Positions 20,485 to 32,200 of a stretch of 64,000 nucleotides of DNA are shown in pieces. The DNA is from Bufo bufo (lineage: Eukaryota > Chordata > Amphibia > Anura > Bufonidae). The DNA is taken from the NCBI RefSeq assembly GCF_905171765.1, contig NC_053393.1, positions 187,267,921-187,331,920 of the forward strand, given 5' to 3'. Position 1 is the stretch's first letter; each line of letters starts with the position of its first letter. Under the pieces are notes generated by a model, which worked only from the letters and a program-made list of their open reading frames with translations, did no database searches and had not been told where the DNA came from. The position numbers and the translations under genes were made by a program.

Positions 20485-22957
20485 CGGCGTCATCGCCACT
20501 GGCCATGTTGGTGGAGTACTCGAAACAGCGCAACAGGGCACACAGGTCTCGCATGGAGGCCCAGTCATTGGTGGTGAAGTGGTGCTGTTCGCAGTGCGAC
20601 TGACCCGTGCGTGCTGCAGCTGAAACTCCACTATGGCCTGCTGCTGCTCGCACAGTCTGTCCAGCATGTGCAAGGTGGAGTTCCACCTGGTGGGCACGTC
20701 GCATATGAGGTGGTGAGCGGGAAGGCCGAAGTTACGCTGTAGCGCAGACAGGGGAGCAGCGGCAGGATGTGAACGACGGAAGCACGAACAGACGGCCCGC
20801 ACTTTATGCAGCAGCTCTGACATGTCGGGGTAGTTGCGAATGAACTTCTGCACCACCAAATTCAGCACATGCGCCAGGCCAGGGATGTGCGTCAAACCGG
20901 CTAGTCCCAGAGCTGCAACGAGATTTCGCCCATTATCGCACACCACCAGGCCGGGCTTGAGGCTCACCGGCAACAACCACTCGTCGGTCTGTTGTTCTAT
21001 ACCCCGCCACAACTCCTGTGCGGTGTGGGGCCTGTCCCCCAAACATATGAGTTTCAGAATGGCCTGCTGACGTTTACCCCGGGCTGTGCTGAAGTTGATG
21101 GTGAAGGTGTGTGGCTGACTGGATGAGCAGGTGGAAGAAGAGGAGGAGGAAGCTGAGTAGGAGGAGGAGGAGACAGGAGGCAAAGAATGTTGCCCTGCGA
21201 TCCTTGGCGGCGGAAGGACGTGCGCCAAACAGCTCTCCGCCTGGGGCCCAGCCACCACTACATTTACCCAGTGTGCAGTTAGGGAGATATAGCGTCCCTG
21301 GCCGTGCTTACTGGTCCACGTATCTGTGGTTAGGTGGACCTTGCCACAGATGGCGTTGCGCAGTGCACACTTGATTTTATCGGATACTTGGTTGTGCAGG
21401 GAAGGCACGGCTCTCTTGGGAAAGTAGTGCCGGCTGGAAACAACATACTGTGGGACAGCAAGCTACATGAGCTGTTTGAAGCTGTCTGTGTCCACCAGCC
21501 TAAATGACTTCATAGACCAGTAGTTTAGAAATGCTGGCATTCAGGGCCAGGGATCGAGGGTGGCTAGGTGGGAATTTACGCTTTCTCTCAAATGTTTGTG
21601 AGATGGAGAGCTGAACGCTACCGTGTGACATGGTTGAGATGCTTGGTGACGCAGGTGGTGGTGTTGGTGGTACATCCCATGTTTGCTGGGCGGCAGGTGC
21701 CAACGTTCCTCCAGAGGCGGAGGAAGAGGCCGAGGCGGCAGCAGCAGAAGAGGCCAAGGCGGCAGCAGCAGAAGAGGTAGCAGGGGGAGCCTGAGTGACT
21801 TCCTTGTTTTTAAGGTGTTTACTCCACTGCAGTTCATGCTTTGCATGCAGGTGCCTGGTCATGCAGGTTGTGCTAAGGTTCAGAACGTTAATGCCTCGCT
21901 TCAGGCTCTGATGGCACAGCGTGCAAACCACTCGGGTCTTGTCGTCAGCACATTGTTTGAAGAAGTGCCATGCCAGGGAACTCCTTGAAGCTGCCTTTGG
22001 GGTGCTCGGTCCCAGATGGCGGCGGTCAGTAGCAGGCGGAGTCTCTTGGCGGCGGGTGTTCTGCTTTTGCCCACTGCTCCCTCTTTTGCTACGCTGTTGG
22101 CTCGGTCTCACCACTGCCTCTTCCTCCGAACTGTGAAATTCAGTGGCACGACCTTCATTCCATGTGGGGTCTAGGACCTCATCGTCCCCTGCATCGTCTT
22201 CCACCCAGTCTTGATCCCTGACCTCCTGTTCAGTCTGCACACTGCAGAAAGACGCAGCAGTTGGCACCTGTGTTTCGTCATCATCAGAGACGTGCTGAGG
22301 TGGTATTCCCATGTCCTCATCATCAGGAAACATAAGTGGTTGTGCGTTAGTGCATTCTATCTCTTCCACCCCTGGGGAACGGCTAGGTGGATGCCCTTGG
22401 GAAACCCTGCCAGCAGAGTCTTCAAACAGCATAAGAGACTGCTGCATAACTTGAGGCTCAGACAGTTTCCCTGATATGTATGGGGGTGATGTGACAGACT
22501 GATGGGCTTGGTTTTCATGCGCCATCTGTGCGCTTTCTGCAGAAGACTGGGTGGGAGATAATGTGAACGTGCTGGATCCACTGTCGGCCACCCAATTGAC
22601 TAATGCCTGTACCTGCTCAGGCCTTACCATCCTTAGAACGGCATTGGGCCCCACCAAATATCCCTGTAAATTCTGGCGGCTACTGGGACCTGAGGTAGTT
22701 GGTACACTAGGACGTGTGGCTGTGGCAGAACGGCCACGTCCTCTCCCAGCACCAGAGGGTCCACTAACACCACCACGACCATGTCCGCGTCCGCGTCCCT
22801 TACTAGATGTTTTCCTCATTGTTACCGTTCACCACAATAAGAAAAATATTATTTGGCCCAATGTATTGAATTCAAATTCAGGCCTTTTTTTACAGACACC
22901 TAACACTATCTGGCTATCTATTTAGGTACCGTATTACACTAATACAGGCACAGCAGT

Positions 22958-23815
22958 AATGACAGATTTAGAATATAAATTTGAGGCCTATTTTTTAGGC
23001 GCTGGGTGACAGGTATACGTTTACACACAGAATTAGACTTGGAATTGCACAGTAGCGTGTGTGTGAAGTTATTGAGAATTACCCTATCAGCACCTTGAAT
23101 CTAATATACCCTTTTAGCGATAGATTTAAAGTAGGCCTGATACAGCAGAAACCACAAATTTAGAGAATTGCAAAATTGGGAATTGTATTTCAACCCAGAA
23201 CAAAAACTGTGCTTTGACGGACACTAAATAACTTGACCAGCTAAAGCAATAATGACAGATTTGGATGAATATAAATTTGAGGCCTATTTTTTAGGCGCTG
23301 GGTGACAGGTATACGTTTACACAAAGAATTAGACTTGGAATTGCACAGTAGCGTGTGTGTGAAGTTATTGAGAATAACCCTATCTGCACCTTGGATCTTA
23401 TATACCCTTTTAGGGATAGATTTAAAGTAGGCCTGATACAGCAGAAACCACTAATTTAGAGAATGGCAAAATTGGGAATTGTATTTCAACCCAGAACAAA
23501 AACTGTGCTTTGACGGACACTAAATAACTTGACCAGCTAAAGCAATAATGACAGATTTGGATGAATATAAATTGGAGGCCTATTTTTTAGGCGCTGGGTG
23601 ACAGGTATACGTTTACACACAGAATTAGACTTGGAATTGCACAGTAGCGTGTGTGTGAAGTTATTTAGAATAACCCTATCAGCACCTTGAATCTAATATA
23701 TTCTTTTAGGGATAGATTTAAAGTAGGCCTGATACAGCAGAAACCACTAATTTAGAGAATTGCAAAATTGGGAATTGTATTTCAACCCTGAACAAAAATA
23801 TATCCTTTGCCGGAC
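22958..23815. repeat. Tandem array, 296-bp unit, about 2.8 copies
   Basis: GAGGCCTATTTTTTAGGCGC-like starts at about 22983, 23279 and 23575. Homologous to 1-1190 and to 28134-29090. Confidence 0.93.
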
Positions 23816-23869
23816 AGCAGACAGTATTACAATTGGCTGGCCACAGCTGAAACACCAGATTTAGGGTAC

Positions 23870-24790
23870 TGCTATTTTGGCAATTATATTTCACCCCTCA
23901 ATAAAATAGCAAGCACAGCCAAGCCCCATATGTAGGATATAGCCAAAAAACAACCACACTATTGATGGTTAAATGCACTTGGTGTGACAGCTTGCCCCAT
24001 ATGTAGGATATAGCCAAAAAACAACCACACTATTGATGGTTAAATGCACTTGGTGTGACAGCTTGCCCCATATGTAGGATATAGCCAAAAAATAACCACA
24101 CTTTTGATGGTTAAATGCACTTGGTGACAGCCTCAGGCTCAGCTTGCCCTTGATGTAGTATATGCCCAAAAAATAACCACACTATTGATGGTTAAATGCA
24201 CTTGATGACAGCTTGACCCTGATGTAGGATATAGCCAAAAAATAACCACACTATTGATAGTTAAATGCACTTGTGACAGGCTCAGCTTGCCCCTGATGTA
24301 GTATATAGCCAAAAAATAACCACACTATTGATGGTTAAATGCACTTGGTGACAGCTTGACCCTGATGTAGGATATAGCCAAAAAATAATCACACTATTGA
24401 TGGTTAAATGCACTTCGTGACAGGCTCAGCTTGCCCCTGGTGTAGTATATGGCCAAAAAATAACCACACTATTGATGGTTAAATGCACTTGATGACAGCT
24501 TGACCCTGATGTAGGATATAGCCCAAAAATAACCACACTATTGATGGTTAAATGCACTTCGTGACAGGCTCAGCTTGCCCCTGATGTAGTATATGGCCAA
24601 AAAATAACCACACTATTGATAGTTAAATGCACTTGGTGACAGGCTCAGCTTGCCCCTGATGTAGTATATGGCCAAAAAATAACCACACTATTGATGGTTA
24701 AATGCACTTGATGACAGCTTGACCCTGATGTAGGATATAGCCAAAAAATAACCACACTATTGATGGTTAAATGTACTTGGTGGCAGCTTG
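23870..24790. repeat. Tandem array, 69-81 bp units, about 12 copies
   Basis: GATGGTTAAATGCACTT recurs about every 70 or 80 bp, the two lengths tending to alternate. The sister copy has only about 4 units (27841-28140) and the partial copy at the left edge also about 4. Confidence 0.92.
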
Positions 24791-24993
24791 TGCTGGCGCT
24801 CCACAAGACACAAAATGGCTGCCGATCAACCCAGAAAAAAGTGAATGAAAAACGCTCTGGGCAGCCTAAAAGCAGTGAGCAATTGAATAGCAGCAGTTCA
24901 ATGATCCACAGCTGTAGATCGATCACTGAATGAAGTCTTTTGGAGGAGTTAATCACTGCCTAATCTCGACTAGCAGCGCTACGTGACCCAAGC

Positions 24994-25001
24994 TTATATA
25001 G
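24994..25001 (-). promoter_or_regulatory. TATA box of the hAT family A promoter
   Basis: Complement reads CTATATAAG. Inverted CCAAT words lie about 30 and 75 bp upstream (near 25026 and 25095). The same arrangement is at 27475-27590. Confidence 0.55.
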
Positions 25002-25224
25002 AGGCTGGGTCACATGCTGCACTGGCCAATCACAGCCATGCCAATAGTAGGCATGGCTGTGATGGCCTCTTGGGGCAAGTAGTATGACGCTTGTTGATTG
25101 GCTGCTTTGCAGCCTTTCAAAAAGCGCCAAGAAAGCGCGGAACACCAAACCCAAACCCGGACTTTTACGAAAATGTTCGGGTCCGTGTCACGGACACCCC
25201 AAAATTCGGGTTCGCTCATCCCTA

Positions 25225-25232
25225 GTAATCAT
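25225..25232. repeat. Right target-site duplication GTAATCAT
   Basis: Copy of 16378-16385. Confidence 0.95.
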
Positions 25233-25410
25233 ATATTGATTACTTTTCATTTCAATGCATTTCACAAATCACTACAGGTACTGTAGCATTGGCATTGTTA
25301 CGGCCAGTCCCACTAAATGTAATTATCATAATCTCATTTATGCAATGTTTCTGTGAGGATTATAATTTTTATCAGGAAGTGGGAGATTTGGCCGGTGTGA
25401 GGGTAATGAG

Positions 25411-25490
25411 TAGTGTTGGGCAAACATGCTCGGCCGAACATCAGTTCAGCTTGAGCATCGCGTGTGCACGAGCTCGATGCTCGAGTCAGG
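25411..25490. mobile_element. Remnant of another hAT-like terminus
   Basis: TAGTGTTGGGCAAAC followed by CTCGGCCGAAC and self-complementary TCGAGCATCG / CGATGCTCGAG words resembles the ends of the giant hATs but matches neither family A nor B closely. Only about 80 bp remain. Confidence 0.4.
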
Positions 25491-25507
25491 GTATTTAAAT
25501 ATAATTT

Positions 25508-25910
25508 AGCGGAAGTGAATAGATGATCAATATAACACTTAACTTTTAATATTTATCTGATAAGAAAAATTGTCCCCAAGATAAATTAGATAACCCCTAT
25601 CTGCAACTGTTTCCAGTCTCTGTGGACTGACATTATCGATTATCGGTGAGGGAATCGTTGCACAAGGAACGTTTCATTGGAGCGGTAGAACCACCGGTTT
25701 ACACTTTTGGTGCCGCCGAGCACTTTTCTCATACATCTAAAGTGATTTCTGGCCACCCAGTGTTATAATCATCTGTGGGGTGACCTACCTTGCTTCAATC
25801 CTGAATTATATGTCTATATTTGCATTATCTAATTTATCTTGGGGCCAATTTTTCTTATCAGCTAAATATTAAAAGTTAAGTTTTATATTGATCATCTATT
25901 CACTTCCGCT
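25508..25910. mobile_element. MITE-like element with ~85-bp terminal inverted repeats
   Basis: Starts AGCGGAAGTGAATAGATG and ends with its complement; the arms cover about 25508-25596 and 25826-25910 with a few mismatches. No coding potential. The 19-mer TATTTAAATATAATTTAGC occurs at 25492-25510 and again at 25956-25974, possibly a target duplication of a slightly larger insertion. Confidence 0.65.
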
Positions 25911-25991
25911 GTACGATTTAGGTGGTCAATTCCACTATCTTGTTATCTCTGCTGTTATTTAAATATAATTTAGCCTCTATTTCTGAAAAGT

Positions 25992-26064
25992 TTCTGGTGG
26001 GATTCCAACTTACAACCTTCTACATTACAGCCAAGAATCTTATCTACTACACTATAGAGCTACA
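25992..26064 (-). ncRNA. tRNA-like sequence (left arm), SINE-like, not a true tRNA
   Basis: On the minus strand an A-box-like TAGTGTAGTAG (26054-26044) is followed about 34 bp on by a B-box-like AGTTGGAATCC (26010-26000). The cloverleaf is not convincing. Probably a tRNA-derived promoter in a fold-back element. Confidence 0.4.
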
Positions 26065-26191
26065 TGGCCAGCTACTTAAAAAAAAAAAAAAATATGAGAC
26101 TTCTGCTGTATAGAAATACTTACTACTAGTAAGTATTACTATACAGCAGAAGTCTAATTTTTTCTTTTTCTTTTTTTTTAGTAACTGACCA

Positions 26192-26266
26192 TGCAGCTCT
26201 ATAGTGTAGTGGTTACGGTTTTTGGCTATAATGTAGAAGGTTTGGGAGTTTAAATCCCGCCAGAAA
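26192..26266 (+). ncRNA. tRNA-like sequence (right arm), SINE-like, not a true tRNA
   Basis: A-box TAGTGTAGTGG (26202-26212) fits the RNA polymerase III consensus; B-box-like AGTTTAAATCC (26247-26257) matches 8 of 11 positions and sits in a small GGGA/TCCC stem. Mirror image of the left-arm sequence. Confidence 0.45.
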
Positions 26267-26366
26267 CATTTCAGGAATAGAGGCTAAATTTAATTTATCT
26301 ATTTTATATATTTTTTGTAATTGTAAAAAATGTGTAATTACAAAAAAAAAAACTATATATATGTAT

Positions 26367-26947
26367 TGTGGGGATTCGTTCTGGTAGGCAGATTAGCGAA
26401 CGCAGTACAGAGGCAAAAACAAAGTCTTTGACTTAAACAATGCAGTGTTTATTCACACATAAACAAAAATGACAGTTTGTCGTCTTGGTGTTCATTCACA
26501 CCATGGCAAGTCCACAGAACAAAAAGCATTCACCTTGTCAGCGGCTTTGGCAGTAGCAGTCCCCAACAGGCTTTAGGGCCTGCTTCCTAGCAATGCGGCT
26601 CACAGCCTTTTAGTACAGCACACATCATGCAGATCTCAAACCACAGAGACTCCACAGCTCCACTGTGAAATGGAGGATAATCCACACCCAGCTGAGACTG
26701 CAGGCTGGGTTTTATATCCCTAACCAAAACCCGGCCTGGAACGTGGGGAAAGCCACCCACCCTACACATTGGCTGCTCCCCGTAAGAGCCGGCCCGGATC
26801 GGCTTTATAGCCACACTAAAAAAACAATAGTATCAGTCAGTACTAGCTGCCGCTGACACTTAAAATTACCGGCTCTTACCTCACCGAGGCCAGGAACCTC
26901 GATGACACGTATCTTCCGCCAATGACGGCCCCTTGCGCTTTCCTACA
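26367..26947 (-). mobile_element. Putative solo LTR
   Basis: On the minus strand the block starts TGTAGGAAAG and ends CCCCACA, has a TATAAAA box in GGGATATAAAACCC (about 26711-26724) and an AATAAA signal further on (about 26446-26451), in the order expected for U3-R-U5. No coding domain. A clear target duplication is not seen because both flanks are AT repeats. Confidence 0.6.
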
Positions 26948-27313
26948 ATATATATAAGTCAGGTCCAAAAATATTGGGACATCGACACAATTGTAACATT
27001 TTTGGCTCTATACACCACCACAATCGATCTGAAATGAAACGAACAAGATGTGCTTTAACTGCAGACTGTCATCTTTAATTTGAGGGTATTTACATACAAA
27101 TCAGGTGAACGGTGTAGGAATTACAACAGTTTTCATATGTGTTTTCCACTTGTTAAGGAACCAAAAGTAATGGGACAATTGGCTCCTCAGCTGTTCCATG
27201 GCAAGGTGTGTGTTATTCCCTCATTATCCCAATTACAATGAGCAGATAAAAGGTCCAGAGTCAATTTCAAGTGTACTATTTGCATTTGGAATCTGTTGCT
27301 GTCAACTCTCAAG

Positions 27314-27328
27314 ATGAGATCTCAAGAG
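27314..27328 (+). pseudogene. First codons of the split Tc1 transposase
   Basis: ATG at 27314 followed by four codons, then the hAT. Reading resumes after the second target copy at 36744. Confidence 0.75.
27321..27328. repeat. Left target-site duplication CTCAAGAG of the hAT at 27329
   Basis: Identical 8-mer at 36736-36743. Confidence 0.95.
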
Positions 27329-27474
27329 TAGGGATGAGCAAACCCGAACTGTATAGTTCAGGTTAGTACCGAATTTTGGGGTGTCCGTGACACGGACCCA
27401 AACCCGAACATTTTCATAAAAGTCCGGGTTCGAGTTCGGTGTTCGGCGCTTTCTTGGCGCTTTTTGAAAGGCTG

Positions 27475-27600
27475 CAAAGCAGCCAATCAACATGCATCAT
27501 ACTACTTGCCCCAAGAGGCCATCACAGCCTTGCCTACTATTGGCATGGCTGTGATTGGCCAGTGCAGCATGTGACCCAGCCTCTATATAAGCTTGGGTCA
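27475..27600 (+). promoter_or_regulatory. Promoter-like block upstream of the hAT transposase
   Basis: CTCTATATAAGC at 27581-27592 is a good TATA box; an inverted CCAAT (GATTGG) lies near 27553 and a direct CCAAT near 27483. The block is kept in the copies at 1541-2063, 24790-25224 and 63613-63797. If used, the transcript would cross both subterminal arrays before the ATG at 29221. Confidence 0.55.
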
Positions 27601-27840
27601 CGTAGCGCTGCACGTCACTCTGCTGATACAAATGTAGGGGGAGGTTGCAGCTGCGACGTTAGGGTGAGATTAGGCAGTGATTAACTCCTCCAAAAGACTT
27701 CATTCAGTGATCGATCTACAGCTGTGGATCATTGAACTGCTGCTATTCAATTGCTCACTGTTTTTAGGCTCCCCAGAGCGTTTTTCAGTCACTTTTTTCT
27801 GGGGTGATCGGCGGCGATTTTGTGGCTTGTGGTGCACCAG

Positions 27841-28140
27841 CACAAGCTGCCACCAAGTACATTTAACCATCAATAGTGTGGTTATTTTTTGCTATATCCT
27901 ACATCAGGGTCAAGCTGTCATCAAGTGCATTTAACCATCAATAGTGTGGTTATTTTTTGGCCATATACTACATCAGGGGCAAGCTGAGCCTGTCCCCCAA
28001 GTGCATTTAACCATCAATAGTGTGGTTATTTTTTGCTATATCCTACATCAGGGTCAAGCTTTCATCAAGTGCATTTAACCATCAATAGTGTGGTTATTTT
28101 TTGGCCATATACTACATCAGGGGCAAGTTGAGCCTGTCAC
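27841..28140. repeat. Tandem array, 69-81 bp units, about four copies
   Basis: GTGCATTTAACCATCAATAG recurs; reverse orientation of the array at 23870-24790. Confidence 0.92.
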
Positions 28141-29090
28141 CCAGCGCCTAAAAAATAGGCCTCACATTTATATTTATCCAAATCTGTCATTACTGTTTTA
28201 GCTGGTCAAGTTATTTTTAGTGTCCGTCAAAGCACAGTTTTTGTTCTGGGTTGAAAAACAATTCCCAATTTTGCAATTCTCAAAATTAGTGGTTTCTGCT
28301 GTATCAGGCCTACATTCAAATCTATCCCTAAAAGGGTAGATTAGATTCAAGATGCTGATAGGGTCATTCTCAAGAACTTCACACACACGTTACAGTGCAG
28401 ATCCAAGTCTAATTCTGTGATTAAACGTATACCTGTCACCCAGCGCCTAAAAAATAGGCCTCACATTTATATTTATCCAAATCTGTCATTACTGTTTTAG
28501 CTGGTCAAGTTATTTAATGTCCATCAAAGCACAGTTTTTGTTCTGGGTTGAAAAAAAATTCCAAATTTTGCAATTCTCAAAATTAGTGGTTTCTGCTGTA
28601 TCAGGCCTACTTTAAATCTATCCCTAAAAGGGTAGATTAGATTTAAGGTGCTGATAGGGTCATTCTCAAGAACTTCACACACACGCTACAGTGCAGATCC
28701 AAGTCTAATTCTGTGATTAAACGTATACCTGTCACCCAGCACCTAAAAAATAGGCCTCACATTTATATTCATCCAAATCTGTCATTACTGTTTTAGCTGG
28801 TCAAGTTATTTAATGTCCAACAAAGCACAGTTTTTGTTCTGGGTTGAAAAACAATTCCCAATTTTGCAATTCTCAAAATTAGTGGTTTCTGCTGTATCAG
28901 GCCTACTTTAAATCTATCCCTAAAAGGGTAGATTAGATTCAAGGTGCTGATAGGGTCATTCTCAAGAACTTCACACACACGCTACAGTGCAGATCCAAGT
29001 CTAATTCTGTCCGTAAACGTATACCTGTCACCCAGCGCCTAAATAATAGGCCTCAAATTTGTATTCAGCTAAATCTGTCATTACTAGTGT
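28134..29090. repeat. Tandem array, 296-299 bp unit, about three copies
   Basis: CCAGCGCCTAAA-type starts at 28141, 28440, 28736 and 29032. Same family as 22958-23815 and 1-1190. Confidence 0.93.
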
Positions 29091-29220
29091 GCCTGTATTA
29101 GTGTAATACGGTACCTAAATAGATAGCCAGATAGTGTTAGGTGTCTGTAAAAAAAGGCCTGATTTTGAATTCAATACATTGGCCCGAATAATATTTTTCT
29201 TATTGTGGTGAACGGTAACA

Positions 29221-32200
29221 ATGAGAAAAACATCTAGTAAGGGACGCGGACATGGTCGTGGTGGTGTTAGTGGACCCTCTGGTGCTGGGAGAGGACGTGG
29301 CCGTTCTGCCACAGCCACACGTCCTAGTGAACCAACTACCTCAGGTCCCAGTAGCCGCCAGAATTTACAGCGATATTTTGTGGGGCCCAATGCCGTTCTA
29401 AGGATGGTAAGGCCTGAGCAGGTACAGGCATTAGTCAATTGGGTGGCCGACAGTGTATCCAGCACGTTCACATTATCTCCCACCCAGTCTTCTGCAGAAA
29501 GCGCACAGATGGCGCATGAAAACCAAGCCCATCAGTCTGTCACATCACCCCCATACATATCAGGGAAACTGTCTGAGCCTCAAGTTATGCAGCAGTCTCT
29601 TATGCTGTTTAAAGACTCTGCTGGCAGGGTTTCCCAAGGGCATCTACCTAGCCCTTCCCCAGGGGTGGAAGAGATAGAATGCACTAACGCACAACCACTT
29701 ATGTTTCCTGATGATGAGGACATGGGAATACCACCTCAGCATGTCTCTGATGATGACGAAACACAGGTGCCAACTGCTGCGTCTTTCTGCAGTGTGCAGA
29801 CTGAACAGGAGGTCAGGGGTCAAGACTGGGTGGAAGACGATGCAGGGGACGATGAGGTCCTAGACCCCACATGGAATGAAGGTCGTGCCACTGAATTTCA
29901 CAGTTCGGAGGAAGAGGCAGTGGTGAGACCGAGCCAACAGCGTAGCAAAAGAGGGAGCAGTGGGCAAAAGCAGAACACCCGCCGCCAAGAGACTCCGCCT
30001 GCTACTGACCGCCGCCATCTGGGACCGAGCACCCCAAAGGCAGCTTCAAGGAGTTCCCTGGCATGGCACTTCTTCAAACAATGTGCTGACGACAAGACCC
30101 GAGTGGTTTGCACGCTGTGCCATCAGAGCCTGAAGCGAGGCATTAACGTTCTGAACCTTAGCACAACCTGCATGACCAGGCACCTGCATGCAAAGCATGA
30201 ACTGCAGTGGAGTAAACACCTTAAAAACAAGGAACTCACTCAGGCTCCCCCTGCTATCTCTTCTGCTGCTGCCGCCTCGGCCTCTTCTGCTGCTGCCGCC
30301 GCCTCGACCTCTTCCTCCGCCTATGGAGGAACGTTGGCACCTGCCGCCCAGCAAACATGGGATGTACCACCAACACAACCACCTGCGTCACCAAGCATCT
30401 CAACCATGTCACACGGCAGCGTTCAGCTCTCCATCTCACAAACATTTGAGAGAAAGCGTAAATTCCCACCTAGCCACCCTCGATCCCAGGCCCTGAATGC
30501 CAGCATTTCTAAACTACTGGCCTATGAAATGCTGTCATTTAGACTGGTGGACACAGACAGCTTCAAACAGCTCATGTCGCTTGCTGTCCCACAGTATGTT
30601 GTTCCCAACCGGCACTACTTCTCCAAGAGAGCCGTGCCTTCCCTGCACAACCAAGTATCCGATAAAATCAAGTGTGCACTGCGCAACGCCATCTGTGGCA
30701 AGGTCCACCTAGCCACAGATACGTGGACCAGTAAGCACGGCCAGGGACGCTATATCTCCCTAACTGCACACTGCGTAAATATAGTGGCGGCTGGGCCCCA
30801 GGCGGAGAGCTGTTTAGCGCACGTCCTTCCGCCGCCAAGGATCGCAGGGCAACATTCTTTGCCTCCTGTCTCCTCCTCCTCCTACTCAGCTTCCTCCTCC
30901 TCTTCTTCCACCTGCTCATCCAGTCAGCCACACACCTTCACCACCAACTTCAGCACAGCCCGGGGTAAACGTCAGCAGGCCGTTCTGAAACTCATATGTT
31001 TGGGGGACAGGCCCCACACCGCACAGGAGTTGTGGGGAGGTATAGAACAACAGACCGACGATTGGTTGCTGCCGGTGAGCCTCAAGCCCGGCCTGGTGGT
31101 GTGCGATAATGGGCGAAATCTCGTTGCAGCTCTGGGACTAGCCGGTTTGATGCACATCCCTTGCCTGGCGCATGTGCTAAATTTGGTGGTGCAGAAGTTC
31201 ATTCACAACTACCCCGACATGTCAGAGCTGCTGCATAAAGTGCGGGCCGTCTGTTCGCGCTTCCGGCGTTCACATCCTGCCGCTGCTCGCCTGTCTGCGC
31301 TACAGCGTAACTTCGGCCTTCCCGCTCCACCTTGCACATGCTGGACAGACTGTGCGAGCAGCAGCAGGCCATAGTTGAGTTTCATCTGCAGCACGCACGG
31401 GTCAGTCGCACTGCGGAACAGCACCACTTCACCACCAATGACTGGGCCTCCATGCGAGACCTGTGTGCCCTGTTGCGCTGTTTTGAGTACTCCACCAACA
31501 TGGCCAGTGGCGATGTCGCCGTTATGAGCGTTACAATACCACTTCTATGTCTCCTTGAGAAAACACTTAGGGCAATGATGGAAGAGGAGGTGGCCCAGGA
31601 GGAGGAGGAGGAAGAGGGGTCATTTTTAGCACTTTCAGGCCTGGCACACATGAGCGACTACATGCTGCAGTGCCTGCGCAACGACAGCAGAGTTGCCCAC
31701 ATTTTAACGTGTGCGGACTACTGGTTTGCCACCCTGCTGGATCCACGGTACAAATACAATGTGCCCACCTTACTTCATGCACTGGAGCGTGATAGTAAGA
31801 TGCGCGAGTACAAGCGCACATTGGTAGATGCGCTACTGAGAGCATTCCCAAATGTCACAGGGGAACAAGTGGAAGCCCAAGGCGAAGGCAGAGCAGGAGC
31901 AAGAGGTCGCCAACGCAGCTGTGTCACGGCCAGCTCCTCTGAGGGCAGGGTTAGCATGGCAGAGATGTGGAAAAGTTTTGTCACCACGCCACAGCTAACT
32001 GCACCACCACCTGATACGGAACGTGTTAGCAGGAGGCAACATTTCAATAACATGGTGGAACAGTACCTGTGCACACCCCTCCATGTACTGACTGATGGTT
32101 CGGCCACATTAAACTTCTGGGTCTCCAAATTGTCCACGTGGCCAGAGCTAGCCTTTTATGCCTTGGAGGTGCTGGCCTGCCCGGCGGCCAGCGTTTTGTC

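Larger units (their letters stand above)
17490..22819 (-). pseudogene. hAT family A transposase, interrupted by a CR1-group LINE
   Basis: Starts at ATG 22819 (MRKTSSKGRGRGHG), a basic Gly/Arg-rich head, then an acidic, low-complexity stretch, a BED-type zinc finger (VVCTLCHQ...MTRHLHAKH, about 21900-21990), the first catalytic Asp region (HLTTDTWTSKHGQG, about 21320), VVCDNGRN with the second Asp (about 20940), the DVPTRWNST motif (about 20690), and the C-terminal dimerisation segment with FWVSKLSTWPEL and SVLSERVFSTAGG (about 17560-17720). Breaks: a 5-bp deletion near 21505, a TAG near 21465, a frameshift near 20600 and the LINE at 18561-20484. It keeps an acidic linker near 18230-18440 that the sister copy has lost. 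It would excise and reinsert the element; it cannot be made here. Confidence 0.92.
16386..25224 (-). mobile_element. Giant hAT element, family A, complete ends (8839 bp)
   Basis: Terminal inverted repeats TAGAGTTGAGCGAAC (left) and TAGGGATGAGCGAAC (right, complement), 8-bp duplications GTAATCAT on both sides. Reading from right to left: terminus, promoter-like block, 69-81 bp array, 296-bp array, transposase gene (minus strand), 139-152 bp array, terminus. A CR1-group LINE (18561-20484) interrupts the gene. This is the reference copy for the family in this window. Confidence 0.95.
25958..26298. repeat. 340-bp palindrome carrying two divergent tRNA-like sequences
   Basis: The two arms are imperfect reverse complements centred near 26125 (CTTCTGCTGTATAG...CTATACAGCAGAAG). 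Each arm has a tRNA-like segment, listed separately, with its 5' side facing the centre. Each is separated from the centre by A- or T-rich tracts. Confidence 0.8.

Noticed and set aside
26192..26266. A functional tRNA gene
   Set aside because: Only the A and B boxes fit; acceptor and anticodon stems do not pair convincingly and a mirror copy exists next to it.
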